Virus record (IMG/VR): IMGVR_UViG_3300031787_000569
Span: 1 to 30,989 of that record
Length of the DNA: 30,989 nucleotides
Direction: 5' to 3' (one strand)
From: a virus
Within the stretch, counting starts at the first letter, position 1. Every line of letters starts with the position of its first letter. Shown here piece after piece: positions 5,304 through 11,161 of this stretch. A program made the translations under genes and the position numbers. The notes under the pieces were generated by a model. It saw only the letters and a program-made list of their open reading frames with translations. It did no database searches and was not told the DNA's origin.

Positions 5304-6189
5304 CCTCCCGCCGCATGTCATGCAGGCGGAGGTCGGGGATGCCGAGCGCTCGCGTCGCCGCGGTGACGTTATCGGTCAGGGTCTCCGGCGCGACTGGGAA
5401 GATGCGCGGCTCGCGCGGGCGCCTGGGCTGGCGCTGCACGACTTCCCAGGCATCGCCCAGCAAAGGCACCCATTCGTCGCGCGCTTCGATGCGCCGCGGG
5501 TGCTTGCGCTGCCGCACCAGGACGGCACGGCGCAGCTCGTCGAGGTCCTCCCAGGCGATGCGCGCGAGCTCGCCACGACGCAGCCCCGTCACTGCAGCCA
5601 CCCTTACCGCGTCGGCGACCACCGGCTGCCGCGCGTCGAGGTCGACCAGCAGCCGGGCCAGCTCGTCCTCTGTCGGTCGGCGCGTCCGCCGCTCGCCGCC
5701 GCTGATCAGCTGACCGTAGTGCAGGATCGGCCGCGCCAGGCCGACCACGTCCGGCAGAGTAATGCGCAAGTAGGCGGCCGTGTGTCGGATCGCGGTGCCC
5801 AGGGCGGACAGCTCCATGTTGATGGTGTACCCGCCAGCCCCTTGCTCCTGCCGCATTCGCGCCCAGCGGGCAAGCGACTGCGGGTCCAGATCGCGAACGC
5901 GCTTCACGCCGAGGTCCTCCTCGAGGTGCTGCAGCATGTAGTGGGTGTTGGACGCTGAGGCGACCGCCCGCCCCAGGTCCGCGCGCATGTCGCGGTATCT
6001 GCGCAGCAGGTCGGCGACTGTCATCTCGTCGGCATCAAGCGCCGCGGCGCCCTGCTCGATCCCGGACTCAACCCGCCGGGCCCAGGCCTCAGCCTCCCGG
6101 CGAGTGTCGAAGGTGCGCGTCATTGCACGATGGCCCCTGCGGCGCACCTGCGCCCGCCACTTGCCACCGATGGGTATGATCGACGCCAT
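5110..6189 (-). CDS. Phage tyrosine integrase
   Basis: This encodes 359 residues beginning MASIIPIGGKWRAQVRRRG. The N-terminal arm-type DNA-binding strand (1-40) is followed by a core-binding SAM-like domain (about 55-150) and a catalytic domain with Arg204 (TGLRRGE), Lys229, His290 and Arg293 (LHDMRREA), His316 (TGHRS) and Tyr325 (HSRYVAV). It integrates and excises the phage genome. The start at 6189 is preferred to an upstream in-frame ATG at 6222 because the family begins with the arm-binding domain. It lacks the IntI-specific insertion and is clearly distinct from the neighbouring intI. Its 3' end overlaps the convergent HTH gene by 194 bases; beyond residue 340 the protein is only an Arg/Ala/Pro tail. 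Direct repeats lie just upstream. Confidence 0.94.
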   Translation of the reverse strand: MASIIPIGGKWRAQVRRRGHRAMTRTFDTRREAEAWARRVESGIEQGAAALDADEMTVADLLRRYRDMRADLGRAVASASNTHYMLQHLEEDLGVKRVRDLDPQSLARWARMRQEQGAGGYTINMELSALGTAIRHTAAYLRITLPDVVGLARPILHYGQLISGGERRTRRPTEDELARLLVDLDARQPVVADAVRVAAVTGLRRGELARIAWEDLDELRRAVLVRQRKHPRRIEARDEWVPLLGDAWEVVQRQPRRPREPRIFPVAPETLTDNVTAATRALGIPDLRLHDMRREATSRLRELGFDADARKAVTGHRSDEVHSRYVAVSLESLHEQYAAAQPGTEPRPARRRAARGRRA

Positions 6190-6193
6190 GGCC

Positions 6194-6367
6194 GTAGCAC
6201 TCCTGTAGCAGTCCTGTAGCACCCGGGTCGTGATTGCCCGTGATGCGTCAGGATGCCACAGGAGGTGGCGGGAGTCCTGAAAACAGCGACCGCAGGCCCT
6301 TCCCGCCGTAGTTCAGGGGACCGGCTTACCTATGGAGCGGCAGCCTCGGTAGCACCAGCCGTAGCAC
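6194..6367 (+). repeat. Five direct GTAGCA repeats, candidate attP arm sites
   Basis: The intergenic stretch between the integrase start and the next gene carries GTAGCAC at 6194-6200, GTAGCAG at 6205-6211 and GTAGCAC at 6216-6222 (11-base spacing, one helical turn), then GTAGCAC at 6349-6355 and 6361-6367 (12-base spacing). All have the same orientation. Two clusters of phased direct repeats about 130 bases apart next to an integrase gene resemble the P and P' arms of an attP, with the core somewhere in 6223-6348. They could instead be operators for the integrase promoter. No core sequence or tRNA end was recognised between them. Confidence 0.55.
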
Positions 6368-6670
6368 TCAGCGCACGACCTGCAGCTCTATCGCCCGAGA
6401 GTCCTTGCGCGCCTGGTTGGTCACGATCGACACGATTACGCGACCGCGGGACCCGAGTACGGCAGTGGTCTGGCATCGCACCCACGCCGTGACGCTGCCG
6501 CCTGATCGGCTGTCGCTCATCCGTTCGAACGGCCCCTCGACCGTGACGGTGTGCGAGGTGATCGATTCGCCATCGGCCAGCCACGGGCCCTGCTCTTGCG
6601 GCGTAGCGGCCCAGTCGACGACATAGTCCAGCTCGGCGCCGGGCCGGATCTGCTTGGGATTGGTGGTCAT
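6368..6670 (-). CDS. Small Ig-like phage tail-associated protein
   Basis: This encodes 100 residues beginning MTTNPKQIRPGAELDYVVDW. The sequence is mostly beta, with alternating hydrophobic residues and a pattern (DYVVDW, SITSHTVTVEG, TAWVRC, VIVSIVTNQ, KDSRAIELQV) like the short Ig-like proteins encoded at the end of phage tail or fibre clusters. It is probably a virion-associated accessory. It lies nine bases after the repeat protein gene, with AAAGA preceding the ATG. Its TGA is directly followed by the last of the GTAGCAC repeats, making it the last gene of the late operon before the integrase. Confidence 0.65.
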   Translation of the reverse strand: MTTNPKQIRPGAELDYVVDWAATPQEQGPWLADGESITSHTVTVEGPFERMSDSRSGGSVTAWVRCQTTAVLGSRGRVIVSIVTNQARKDSRAIELQVVR

Positions 6671-6679
6671 GGGTGTCTT

Positions 6680-6898
6680 TCAGGGTTTCGGCACCGCCAG
6701 GCGCCGCGCGTTGGCCGCGACGGCAGCGGTTCTGAGGTCGGTCGGGACCGTGACGCGCCGCAGGTCGGTCGACGCCGAAAGCCGGCGAGTTTCGGCGGCC
6801 ACAGCCAAGCGCCGCTGATCGGCAGCGACCAGCTGCCGACGCGAGGCCGGCGTCGGCGTGATCGCACGCGGCTGGAGGTTGAGCTGGAAGAGCAGCAT
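6680..6898 (-). CDS. Small repeat protein with RRL units
   Basis: This encodes 72 residues beginning MLLFQLNLQPRAITPTP. From residue 19 onward it consists of about five degenerate units of roughly ten residues, each close to (D/E)xRRLxVxAx: RRQLVAADQ, RRLAVAAET, RRLSASTDL, RRVTVPTDL, RTAAVAANA, RRLAV. Such regular alternation suggests a small beta-solenoid or repeated beta-strand structure. I have a recollection of similar short repeat proteins next to phage tail genes, without assigned function. The ATG at 6898 fits better than the longer frame from 6957, which would overlap the upstream gene. The stop is fused to the SD of the next gene. Confidence 0.6.
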   Translation of the reverse strand: MLLFQLNLQPRAITPTPASRRQLVAADQRRLAVAAETRRLSASTDLRRVTVPTDLRTAAVAANARRLAVPKP

Positions 6899-6935
6899 GG
6901 CAGCCGGTCAGACAACAAAGACACCGCCCGCCACT

Positions 6936-7079
6936 TCAGCCGCCCGTGGCCAGCCACGCCTGGTACTCGGCCCGGGTGGCTGCCTCGTCCCAGTCCGTGC
7001 CATCAGCGTTGAGCACTTGGAACACATGCTCGCCGTGTCGAATGTGGGCGATGCTAGGGTTGAAGGTGTCGGGGATCAT
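6936..7079 (-). CDS. Small conserved-looking phage protein after the tail fibre gene
   Basis: This encodes 47 residues beginning MIPDTFNPSIAHIRHGEHVF and ending EYQAWLATGG. The ATG (7077-7079) overlaps the stop of the large upstream gene (TGATG), which supports translation. Short proteins of 40-60 residues are common directly after receptor-binding or fibre genes (XkdX-like position) but no family can be assigned from sequence alone. No signal peptide, transmembrane segment or cysteine is present. Confidence 0.6.
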   Translation of the reverse strand: MIPDTFNPSIAHIRHGEHVFQVLNADGTDWDEAATRAEYQAWLATGG

Positions 7080-8836
7080 CAGATGGCCTTTGCGATAGAA
7101 CCGGCTGTGGTGCGCGCTGCGGCGCCGGCGCCGTTGACGACCAGGAGGCGCCAGTAACGCCAGCTCGGCCGGTGGACGATCTCCGCGTAATGAGCTCCAC
7201 CAGTCACCGCGGACGCGGCCACAGCTTTGACTCGGCGCCAGTTGGTGTTGTCTCGGCTTACCTCCAGCGCGAGTGTGAAGGTCACGTCTTGCTCGGCGGA
7301 GAGCGAAACCTCCTGCGCATAGGTCGCCGCGTTGGCAAAAGCGGTCGCAGTCGCGGTGACTGTGGCGTCCCGGCTGGTGCCGGTGAACGTGGCGCCCGCG
7401 CCCAGCGCCGTGCTGGTGTCGTCGTACCAGATGCCAGCACCGGCCAGGAAGCCTGCTCGCACCGTCGCGGCGGCCAACGTTGCGGTCAACGATCCCGAAA
7501 CCTGCGCCAGCAGGTTGGCCGCGGTGTTGCTGGCGACAAGCTGCGCTGCGCCAGTCCACGGCTCGGTACTCAGCCGGCTGAACGCCCGGATCGAGCCACC
7601 TGTGATCGTCGTGGCGATGCGCAGGCGCAGGAAGTTGCAGCGAATAGGGAACGTGTAGACGATCTGAGAAGCAGATGCAGTGATGGCCGCCGTGATGGGA
7701 ACGCCTGTCACCAGCGCCGCGTTGAACACCGGCAGCGCGACCCAGCTAGTCCCGTCGTTGCTCTGCTCGAAAATGAACGTCCCACCGGTCCCGGTCGACA
7801 CCACCTGCACCGACGCGGCGCGGTAGCCCGCGACGCTTAAGCCGGCCGCGCCAGCGGTCGGCGCCAGGATGTTGTTGACCACGGCCGTCTGCGCGGCGGC
7901 GCCAGTCAGGACCAGCGGCAACTCCGTCACCGGCTGGGTGCCCGTGGAGTCAGAGTCGCCCAGCGAGCCGAAAGCGCAGTTCAGGTTGAAGGTCGTCGTG
8001 GTCGCCGCGCCTGTGTTCTGTGCGATAACCCGCAGGAAGTTGCCGTTGATGGTCAACGATCGGGCAAAGTTCGCGCTGGCCGGCACGTAGAAGACGATGT
8101 CCGGCACGGCGAAGGTGCCCGCCAGGTCGATGAACTGCCGCACCGTGACCGTCATCGGCTGGTCGCTCGTCATCAGGATCGAAAGCGAGGGCTGGTCCTG
8201 CGGCGCCTCGATGTCACCCGTGAAAGACGCGCCGGCCGCGAGTTGCGTGGTGCTGCTGTTGGCGGTGCTGATGGGGTAGTTGTACGCAGACAACCGACTC
8301 GGGACTGGATCGGCCCGCAACTGCGCATCGGTGACCGGCCCAGACACAGGCACCGCCGCAGCCCGCAGCTGCGCATCGGTGACGGGCCCACTCACAGGCA
8401 CTGCAGCCGCCCGCAGCTGCGCGTCGGTCACCGGCCCAGAGACCGGTTGCGTCACGCCGCTGCCGTCGACCGGCATGCGGCCGCCGACCAGCGCCGGGAT
8501 TCTGGCCAGGAGCGTCGTCCAGTTCTGCAGCGCCCGCTTGAACAGCGCCACGACCCCGGCGGTGCCCGTATCGCTGCCGGCCGCTGCATCGGCAGGCGCC
8601 CCCAGCCCTGAGGCCACGGCAAGTGCGGTCGTCTCCGTCGCGGCACCGGTCGGCAGCGGCAAACTGGCCGCGCTCACCGGCATGGGGTTTGCATCGCCAA
8701 GCAGTTTCTCGGTCGGCCCGCCGCCGCCGACGTCCATCTGCATCACCTGCGTCTTGGGTCCGTCGTCGACGCGCTGGGTCGTCCGCGACAGATCGCCGCC
8801 TTCGCCTGGGTTCAGTCGGGTGTTGTCGGTCGGCAT
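7079..8836 (-). CDS. Large tail-associated protein with 16-residue tandem repeats
   Basis: This encodes 585 residues beginning MPTDNTRLNPGEGGDLSRT. The N-terminal third is low complexity and contains three tandem copies of PVSGPVTDAQLRAAAV (131-178). The rest is rich in Ala, Thr, Ser and Val with long beta-like alternation and two discoidin- or lectin-like stretches (FIFEQSNDGTSWVALP near 355-370 and LEVSRDNTNWRRVKA near 535). There are no charged catalytic clusters. This composition suits a fibrous virion protein, probably a tail fibre or receptor-binding accessory. It follows the spanin genes, separated by 21 bases, rather than the J gene, and is translationally linked to the next small gene by TGATG. 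Confidence 0.7.
   Translation of the reverse strand: MPTDNTRLNPGEGGDLSRTTQRVDDGPKTQVMQMDVGGGGPTEKLLGDANPMPVSAASLPLPTGAATETTALAVASGLGAPADAAAGSDTGTAGVVALFKRALQNWTTLLARIPALVGGRMPVDGSGVTQPVSGPVTDAQLRAAAVPVSGPVTDAQLRAAAVPVSGPVTDAQLRADPVPSRLSAYNYPISTANSSTTQLAAGASFTGDIEAPQDQPSLSILMTSDQPMTVTVRQFIDLAGTFAVPDIVFYVPASANFARSLTINGNFLRVIAQNTGAATTTTFNLNCAFGSLGDSDSTGTQPVTELPLVLTGAAAQTAVVNNILAPTAGAAGLSVAGYRAASVQVVSTGTGGTFIFEQSNDGTSWVALPVFNAALVTGVPITAAITASASQIVYTFPIRCNFLRLRIATTITGGSIRAFSRLSTEPWTGAAQLVASNTAANLLAQVSGSLTATLAAATVRAGFLAGAGIWYDDTSTALGAGATFTGTSRDATVTATATAFANAATYAQEVSLSAEQDVTFTLALEVSRDNTNWRRVKAVAASAVTGGAHYAEIVHRPSWRYWRLLVVNGAGAAARTTAGSIAKAI
8303..8446 (-). repeat. Three tandem 48-bp repeats within the tail-associated gene
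   Basis: Three in-frame 48-base units encode the 16-residue repeat at residues 131-178 of the 585-residue protein. Units one and two are nearly identical at protein level, with synonymous changes; unit three ends ADPV instead of AAAV. In-frame repeats in a candidate fibre gene can expand or contract by recombination. Confidence 0.85.
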
Positions 8837-8857
8837 GGTCTTCGTCTGGTAGCTTGA

Positions 8858-9130
8858 TCAAGGGTTGGGGGTCAACGGGCCAGCTGCGCCGTCTCCGGCG
8901 ACGGCTTCGACCGCCCGCCGATGCCGATCGGCACACTCGCGGTACAGCGCAGCCCAGTCGACCAGGGTGCGCAGCACAGCCGCTCCGGATCCATCAGCGG
9001 GCGGCGTCAGAGGCGGGCAGGCCTGGCGCAGGCTGGCTGGCAGCACTGCCGGCGCCGGCTGCGGTGGCGACGAGGCGCAGGCCGTCAGCATCCAGGCACA
9101 CGCCATCGCGGTAGACCGGACGATCGACAA
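8858..9130 (-). CDS. Rz1-like outer-membrane spanin (nested lipoprotein)
   Basis: This encodes 90 residues from a TTG with GAGGT eight bases upstream (9139-9143). The N-terminus MSIVRSTAMACAWMLTAC gives a short signal with lipobox LTAC, lipidated Cys18, and a Ser-Ser-Pro-Pro-rich stretch follows (ASSPPQPAPAV), typical of Rz1. ATG 9106 would leave only nine residues before the lipobox cysteine, so TTG is preferred. The gene overlaps the 3' part of the i-spanin gene in another frame (8994-9130). Together they should span the periplasm and fuse inner and outer membranes at lysis. Pro and Cys content and the nested position support the call more than direct similarity. Confidence 0.72.
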   Translation of the reverse strand: MSIVRSTAMACAWMLTACASSPPQPAPAVLPASLRQACPPLTPPADGSGAAVLRTLVDWAALYRECADRHRRAVEAVAGDGAAGPLTPNP

Positions 9131-9365
9131 TGCGGTCGACCTCGCGGGTGACGACCTCGCGCTGGATGCGGATGGCCGCTCGCTCGACCTCGTGGGCGCC
9201 CGCCGCCTGGTCGAGGACGCGCGCGGCAATACGCTCGGATTCACGCTGCGTCTCCAGCCGGTCGGCGTCCGCCGCACGCCAGCGCCAGCCCTGGGCCTGC
9301 CAGCCGGCGGTGAATGCGGCCACGACAGCGGCCAGCAGCACAGCGGTTGCGATCCATGCGGTCAC
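8994..9365 (-). CDS. Rz-like inner-membrane spanin
   Basis: This encodes 123 residues with an N-terminal transmembrane anchor (about 4-23, AWIATAVLLAAVVAAFTAGW) and a charged, heptad-like helical region (about 28-85, rich in Glu, Arg and Ala), the usual i-spanin layout. The final third is Ala/Gly/Pro-rich. The ATG overlaps the endolysin stop (ATGA at 9362-9365). The Rz1-like gene is nested in its 3' portion. Length is close to the usual 100-150 residues. Confidence 0.82.
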   Translation of the reverse strand: MTAWIATAVLLAAVVAAFTAGWQAQGWRWRAADADRLETQRESERIAARVLDQAAGAHEVERAAIRIQREVVTREVDRIVDRPVYRDGVCLDADGLRLVATAAGAGSAASQPAPGLPASDAAR

Positions 9366-9979
9366 GCCAACGCAGCCAGGCCACGCTCGCTGAGCTGGCG
9401 CCGCCGGTCCTTCTCAAGCATGCCCGGGCCGTTGACCACCCGGGTGATCGAGTCCCACTCCTGCCGGTCGGCCAGCAGATTGCACTTGTTGCTGTGCCAG
9501 AACCAGGCCGCGGTCAGGCAGGCATCCTGCGGCTCTGCCACGAGCTCGGGCTGGTCGACGTAAGGCCGGCCGAGAGCTTCCGCAGCGTCGGTGTAGTTGT
9601 CCTTGCCGGTCAGCTGCTTCAAGCCGCGGCCGCGGTAGCGCCAGCCGTCGCCGCTGCGCTCGTCGCCATTGCCCAGTCGCAGCGAATACACCCGGTTGGC
9701 CAGGCGCTGCGGGTTGTTGACAAGCGTGGCGGCCACCATCAAGTCGGGCACGCGAGACGGGAAGACTCGACGGATGCGGTCAGGGTCGCGATACGTCAGG
9801 TCCTCCTGCAGCGCGGTGAAGTCCCGGGACTCCACGCGGCACTGCGCGACAAACCCCGCCAACCGCGCGCGAGTGTTGATCTCGAATCGCTCGCAGGCCG
9901 CGGCCAGCGGAGCACTGAAGAGCCGCGCAGTAGCCGGCGCAATGCCGGCGGCGATCAGTGCCTGTGCCGTCACGATCAT
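9362..9979 (-). CDS. Endolysin, GH19 chitinase-like lysozyme
   Basis: This encodes 205 residues beginning MIVTAQALIAAGIAPATARL. The GH19 pattern is clear: AQCRVESRDFTALQEDLTY has the two spaced glutamates (Glu50 and Glu59), followed by GWRYRGRGLKQLTGKDNY and the AAWFWHSNKCN and WDSITRVVNGP segments. It should cut the glycan backbone of peptidoglycan. No signal peptide or SAR segment is apparent, so it probably needs a holin for release. The ATG overlaps the upstream membrane protein stop (ATGA), which fixes the start against a much longer open frame. Confidence 0.93.
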   Translation of the reverse strand: MIVTAQALIAAGIAPATARLFSAPLAAACERFEINTRARLAGFVAQCRVESRDFTALQEDLTYRDPDRIRRVFPSRVPDLMVAATLVNNPQRLANRVYSLRLGNGDERSGDGWRYRGRGLKQLTGKDNYTDAAEALGRPYVDQPELVAEPQDACLTAAWFWHSNKCNLLADRQEWDSITRVVNGPGMLEKDRRRQLSERGLAALA

Positions 9980-10239
9980 CGCTTGATCCCTTCCGGCGCA
10001 CCGTGGCGCCACCTGTAGCCACCCGCGAGCAGGAATGCCATCAGCCCAGCCACCAGCGCCAATCGCCCCCACGGGGGCGGCAGGACCAGCAGGCCGGCCA
10101 CGCCGAGCCCGAGCGCGAAGTGCTGCCAAAAGACCACCGGGTCCGTCACGCCTCGCTGCATGTGGTTGATCCGGCACAGCACGGACCACAGGGCCACAAG
10201 GCCCAGGACCACCGCCAGCGCATCGACGACCGCGGTCAT
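9976..10239 (-). CDS. Small membrane protein, holin candidate
   Basis: This encodes 87 residues beginning MTAVVDALAVVLGLVALW. Two hydrophobic segments at about 6-21 and 42-72 (possibly two helices, broken by PPPWGR) are followed by a basic C-terminal tail ending GIKR. Position directly before the endolysin, with ATGA overlaps at both ends, makes it a holin or antiholin candidate. No family motif is visible, so this is a positional inference. Confidence 0.65.
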   Translation of the reverse strand: MTAVVDALAVVLGLVALWSVLCRINHMQRGVTDPVVFWQHFALGLGVAGLLVLPPPWGRLALVAGLMAFLLAGGYRWRHGAPEGIKR

Positions 10240-10631
10240 TGCTCACCTCCGCCGAATCGGCGCCGCACGATGGCCTGTATGGCGGTGCGCCCCCATTCAG
10301 GCCAGTCGTGCCAGAACATCGGGATGGCCACCGCAATGGGAAAGAACAGGTGCTTCGCCCCGCCAGCGGGGACCCAGGATGGCACCACGCCGGCGACGAT
10401 GCTCGCCAGCGTCACCGTCAGGCCCATGGTGACCACCAAACTGCTGGCCAGGAACAGCAGGACCCGCCGCCGCGACTCCGGCTGGCGGCGATAGCAGCCG
10501 ACCATCGCACCGCCGATCCAGGCAAACAGGATGACGGCGTAGGTGCCGACCGCCTCTGCGAGCTGGGGGCCAATCAGCACCGCTGCGACCGCCACCGCCA
10601 CGGCGACGAAATCGTGAGCCGGGACCGTCAT
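10236..10631 (-). CDS. Membrane protein, holin-like
   Basis: This encodes 131 residues beginning MTVPAHDFVAVAVAVAAV. Four hydrophobic segments can be seen (about 8-24, 29-46, 57-84 and 88-105), with YRRQPESRRR between the second and third and a basic tail VRRRFGGGEQ. The ATG overlaps the previous stop and its own stop overlaps the next start (ATGA both sides). It resembles multi-span holin-like proteins of siphophages, but no defined holin motif is present. Confidence 0.65.
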   Translation of the reverse strand: MTVPAHDFVAVAVAVAAVLIGPQLAEAVGTYAVILFAWIGGAMVGCYRRQPESRRRVLLFLASSLVVTMGLTVTLASIVAGVVPSWVPAGGAKHLFFPIAVAIPMFWHDWPEWGRTAIQAIVRRRFGGGEQ

Positions 10632-11005
10632 GACGCCCTCCCCGCCGCGACGGCGACGCACACCGTCAGCAGCCACAGCCCCACCAGGCCCAGCGGCACA
10701 CCCAGCAGCGCGCTGCACTGCGGCTGCCCGGGCTGGACCTCCCAGGGATGCACCAGCCAGGCCAGCGAGCAGCCGGCCTCACTGAGCGCCAGGCACACCG
10801 CCAGCAGGCAGGCCAGCCTGACCATCCGGCCACCCAGGTACGTGCCCACAGCGGCCAGCGTCGCCATGGTCGCCAGGGTGACGTTGGCGCCGACGTTCCA
10901 CACGTCAGCCTCGGCGGTCAGCGGCGCCAGCCACCACCCGAAATGCCCGAGCCCGACCACGGCCAGCAAGCCGCAGGCCAGCCGGGCGTCCTGGATCCGC
11001 GTCAT
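10628..11005 (-). CDS. Polytopic membrane protein of unknown function in the lysis block
   Basis: This encodes 125 residues with about four hydrophobic segments: GLLAVVGLGHFGWWLAPL, VTLATMATLAAVGTYLGG, LACLLAVCLALSEAG and LLGVPLGLVGLWLLTVCVAV. Loops are short. It is coupled by ATGA overlaps to the genes on both sides. The family is not recognised. It lies between the J gene and the endolysin, so a role in lysis or in membrane exclusion of other phages is possible but unproven. Confidence 0.65.
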   Translation of the reverse strand: MTRIQDARLACGLLAVVGLGHFGWWLAPLTAEADVWNVGANVTLATMATLAAVGTYLGGRMVRLACLLAVCLALSEAGCSLAWLVHPWEVQPGQPQCSALLGVPLGLVGLWLLTVCVAVAAGRAS

Positions 11006-11148
11006 CGCGGCACGCGCGGCCGTGGACCGGCCAGGAATGGGACGACCTCGCGCACCGTCTGCACCATCGTGCGGTCGCCGCGCAGGCGGTAGCAGGTGAA
11101 CGCCACGCCACCGGCAGCGCCGGCCAGGGTGAGCAGGACTTCGAACAT
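11002..11148 (-). CDS. Small membrane protein, 48 residues
   Basis: This encodes 48 residues: one N-terminal transmembrane helix (MFEVLLTLAGAAGGVAFTCY) and a basic cytoplasmic tail ending PRPRVPR. A strong SD (AAAGGAG) precedes the ATG, and the SD itself is fused to the stop of the J gene (CTGAAAGGAG, 11156-11165). Its stop overlaps the next start. It opens the set of four membrane-protein genes before the endolysin. Function unknown; single-span proteins here are sometimes pinholins or holin modulators. Confidence 0.6.
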   Translation of the reverse strand: MFEVLLTLAGAAGGVAFTCYRLRGDRTMVQTVREVVPFLAGPRPRVPR

Positions 11149-11161
11149 CGCAGGGCTCCTT

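Noticed and set aside
6300-6348. A tRNA-like stretch near GCCGTAGTTCAGGGG as attachment target
   Set aside because: Only the first bases resemble a D-arm; no anticodon arm, T arm or acceptor pairing could be built.
8303-8446. CRISPR-like array
   Set aside because: The 48-base repeats are adjacent without spacers and are in frame within a coding gene.
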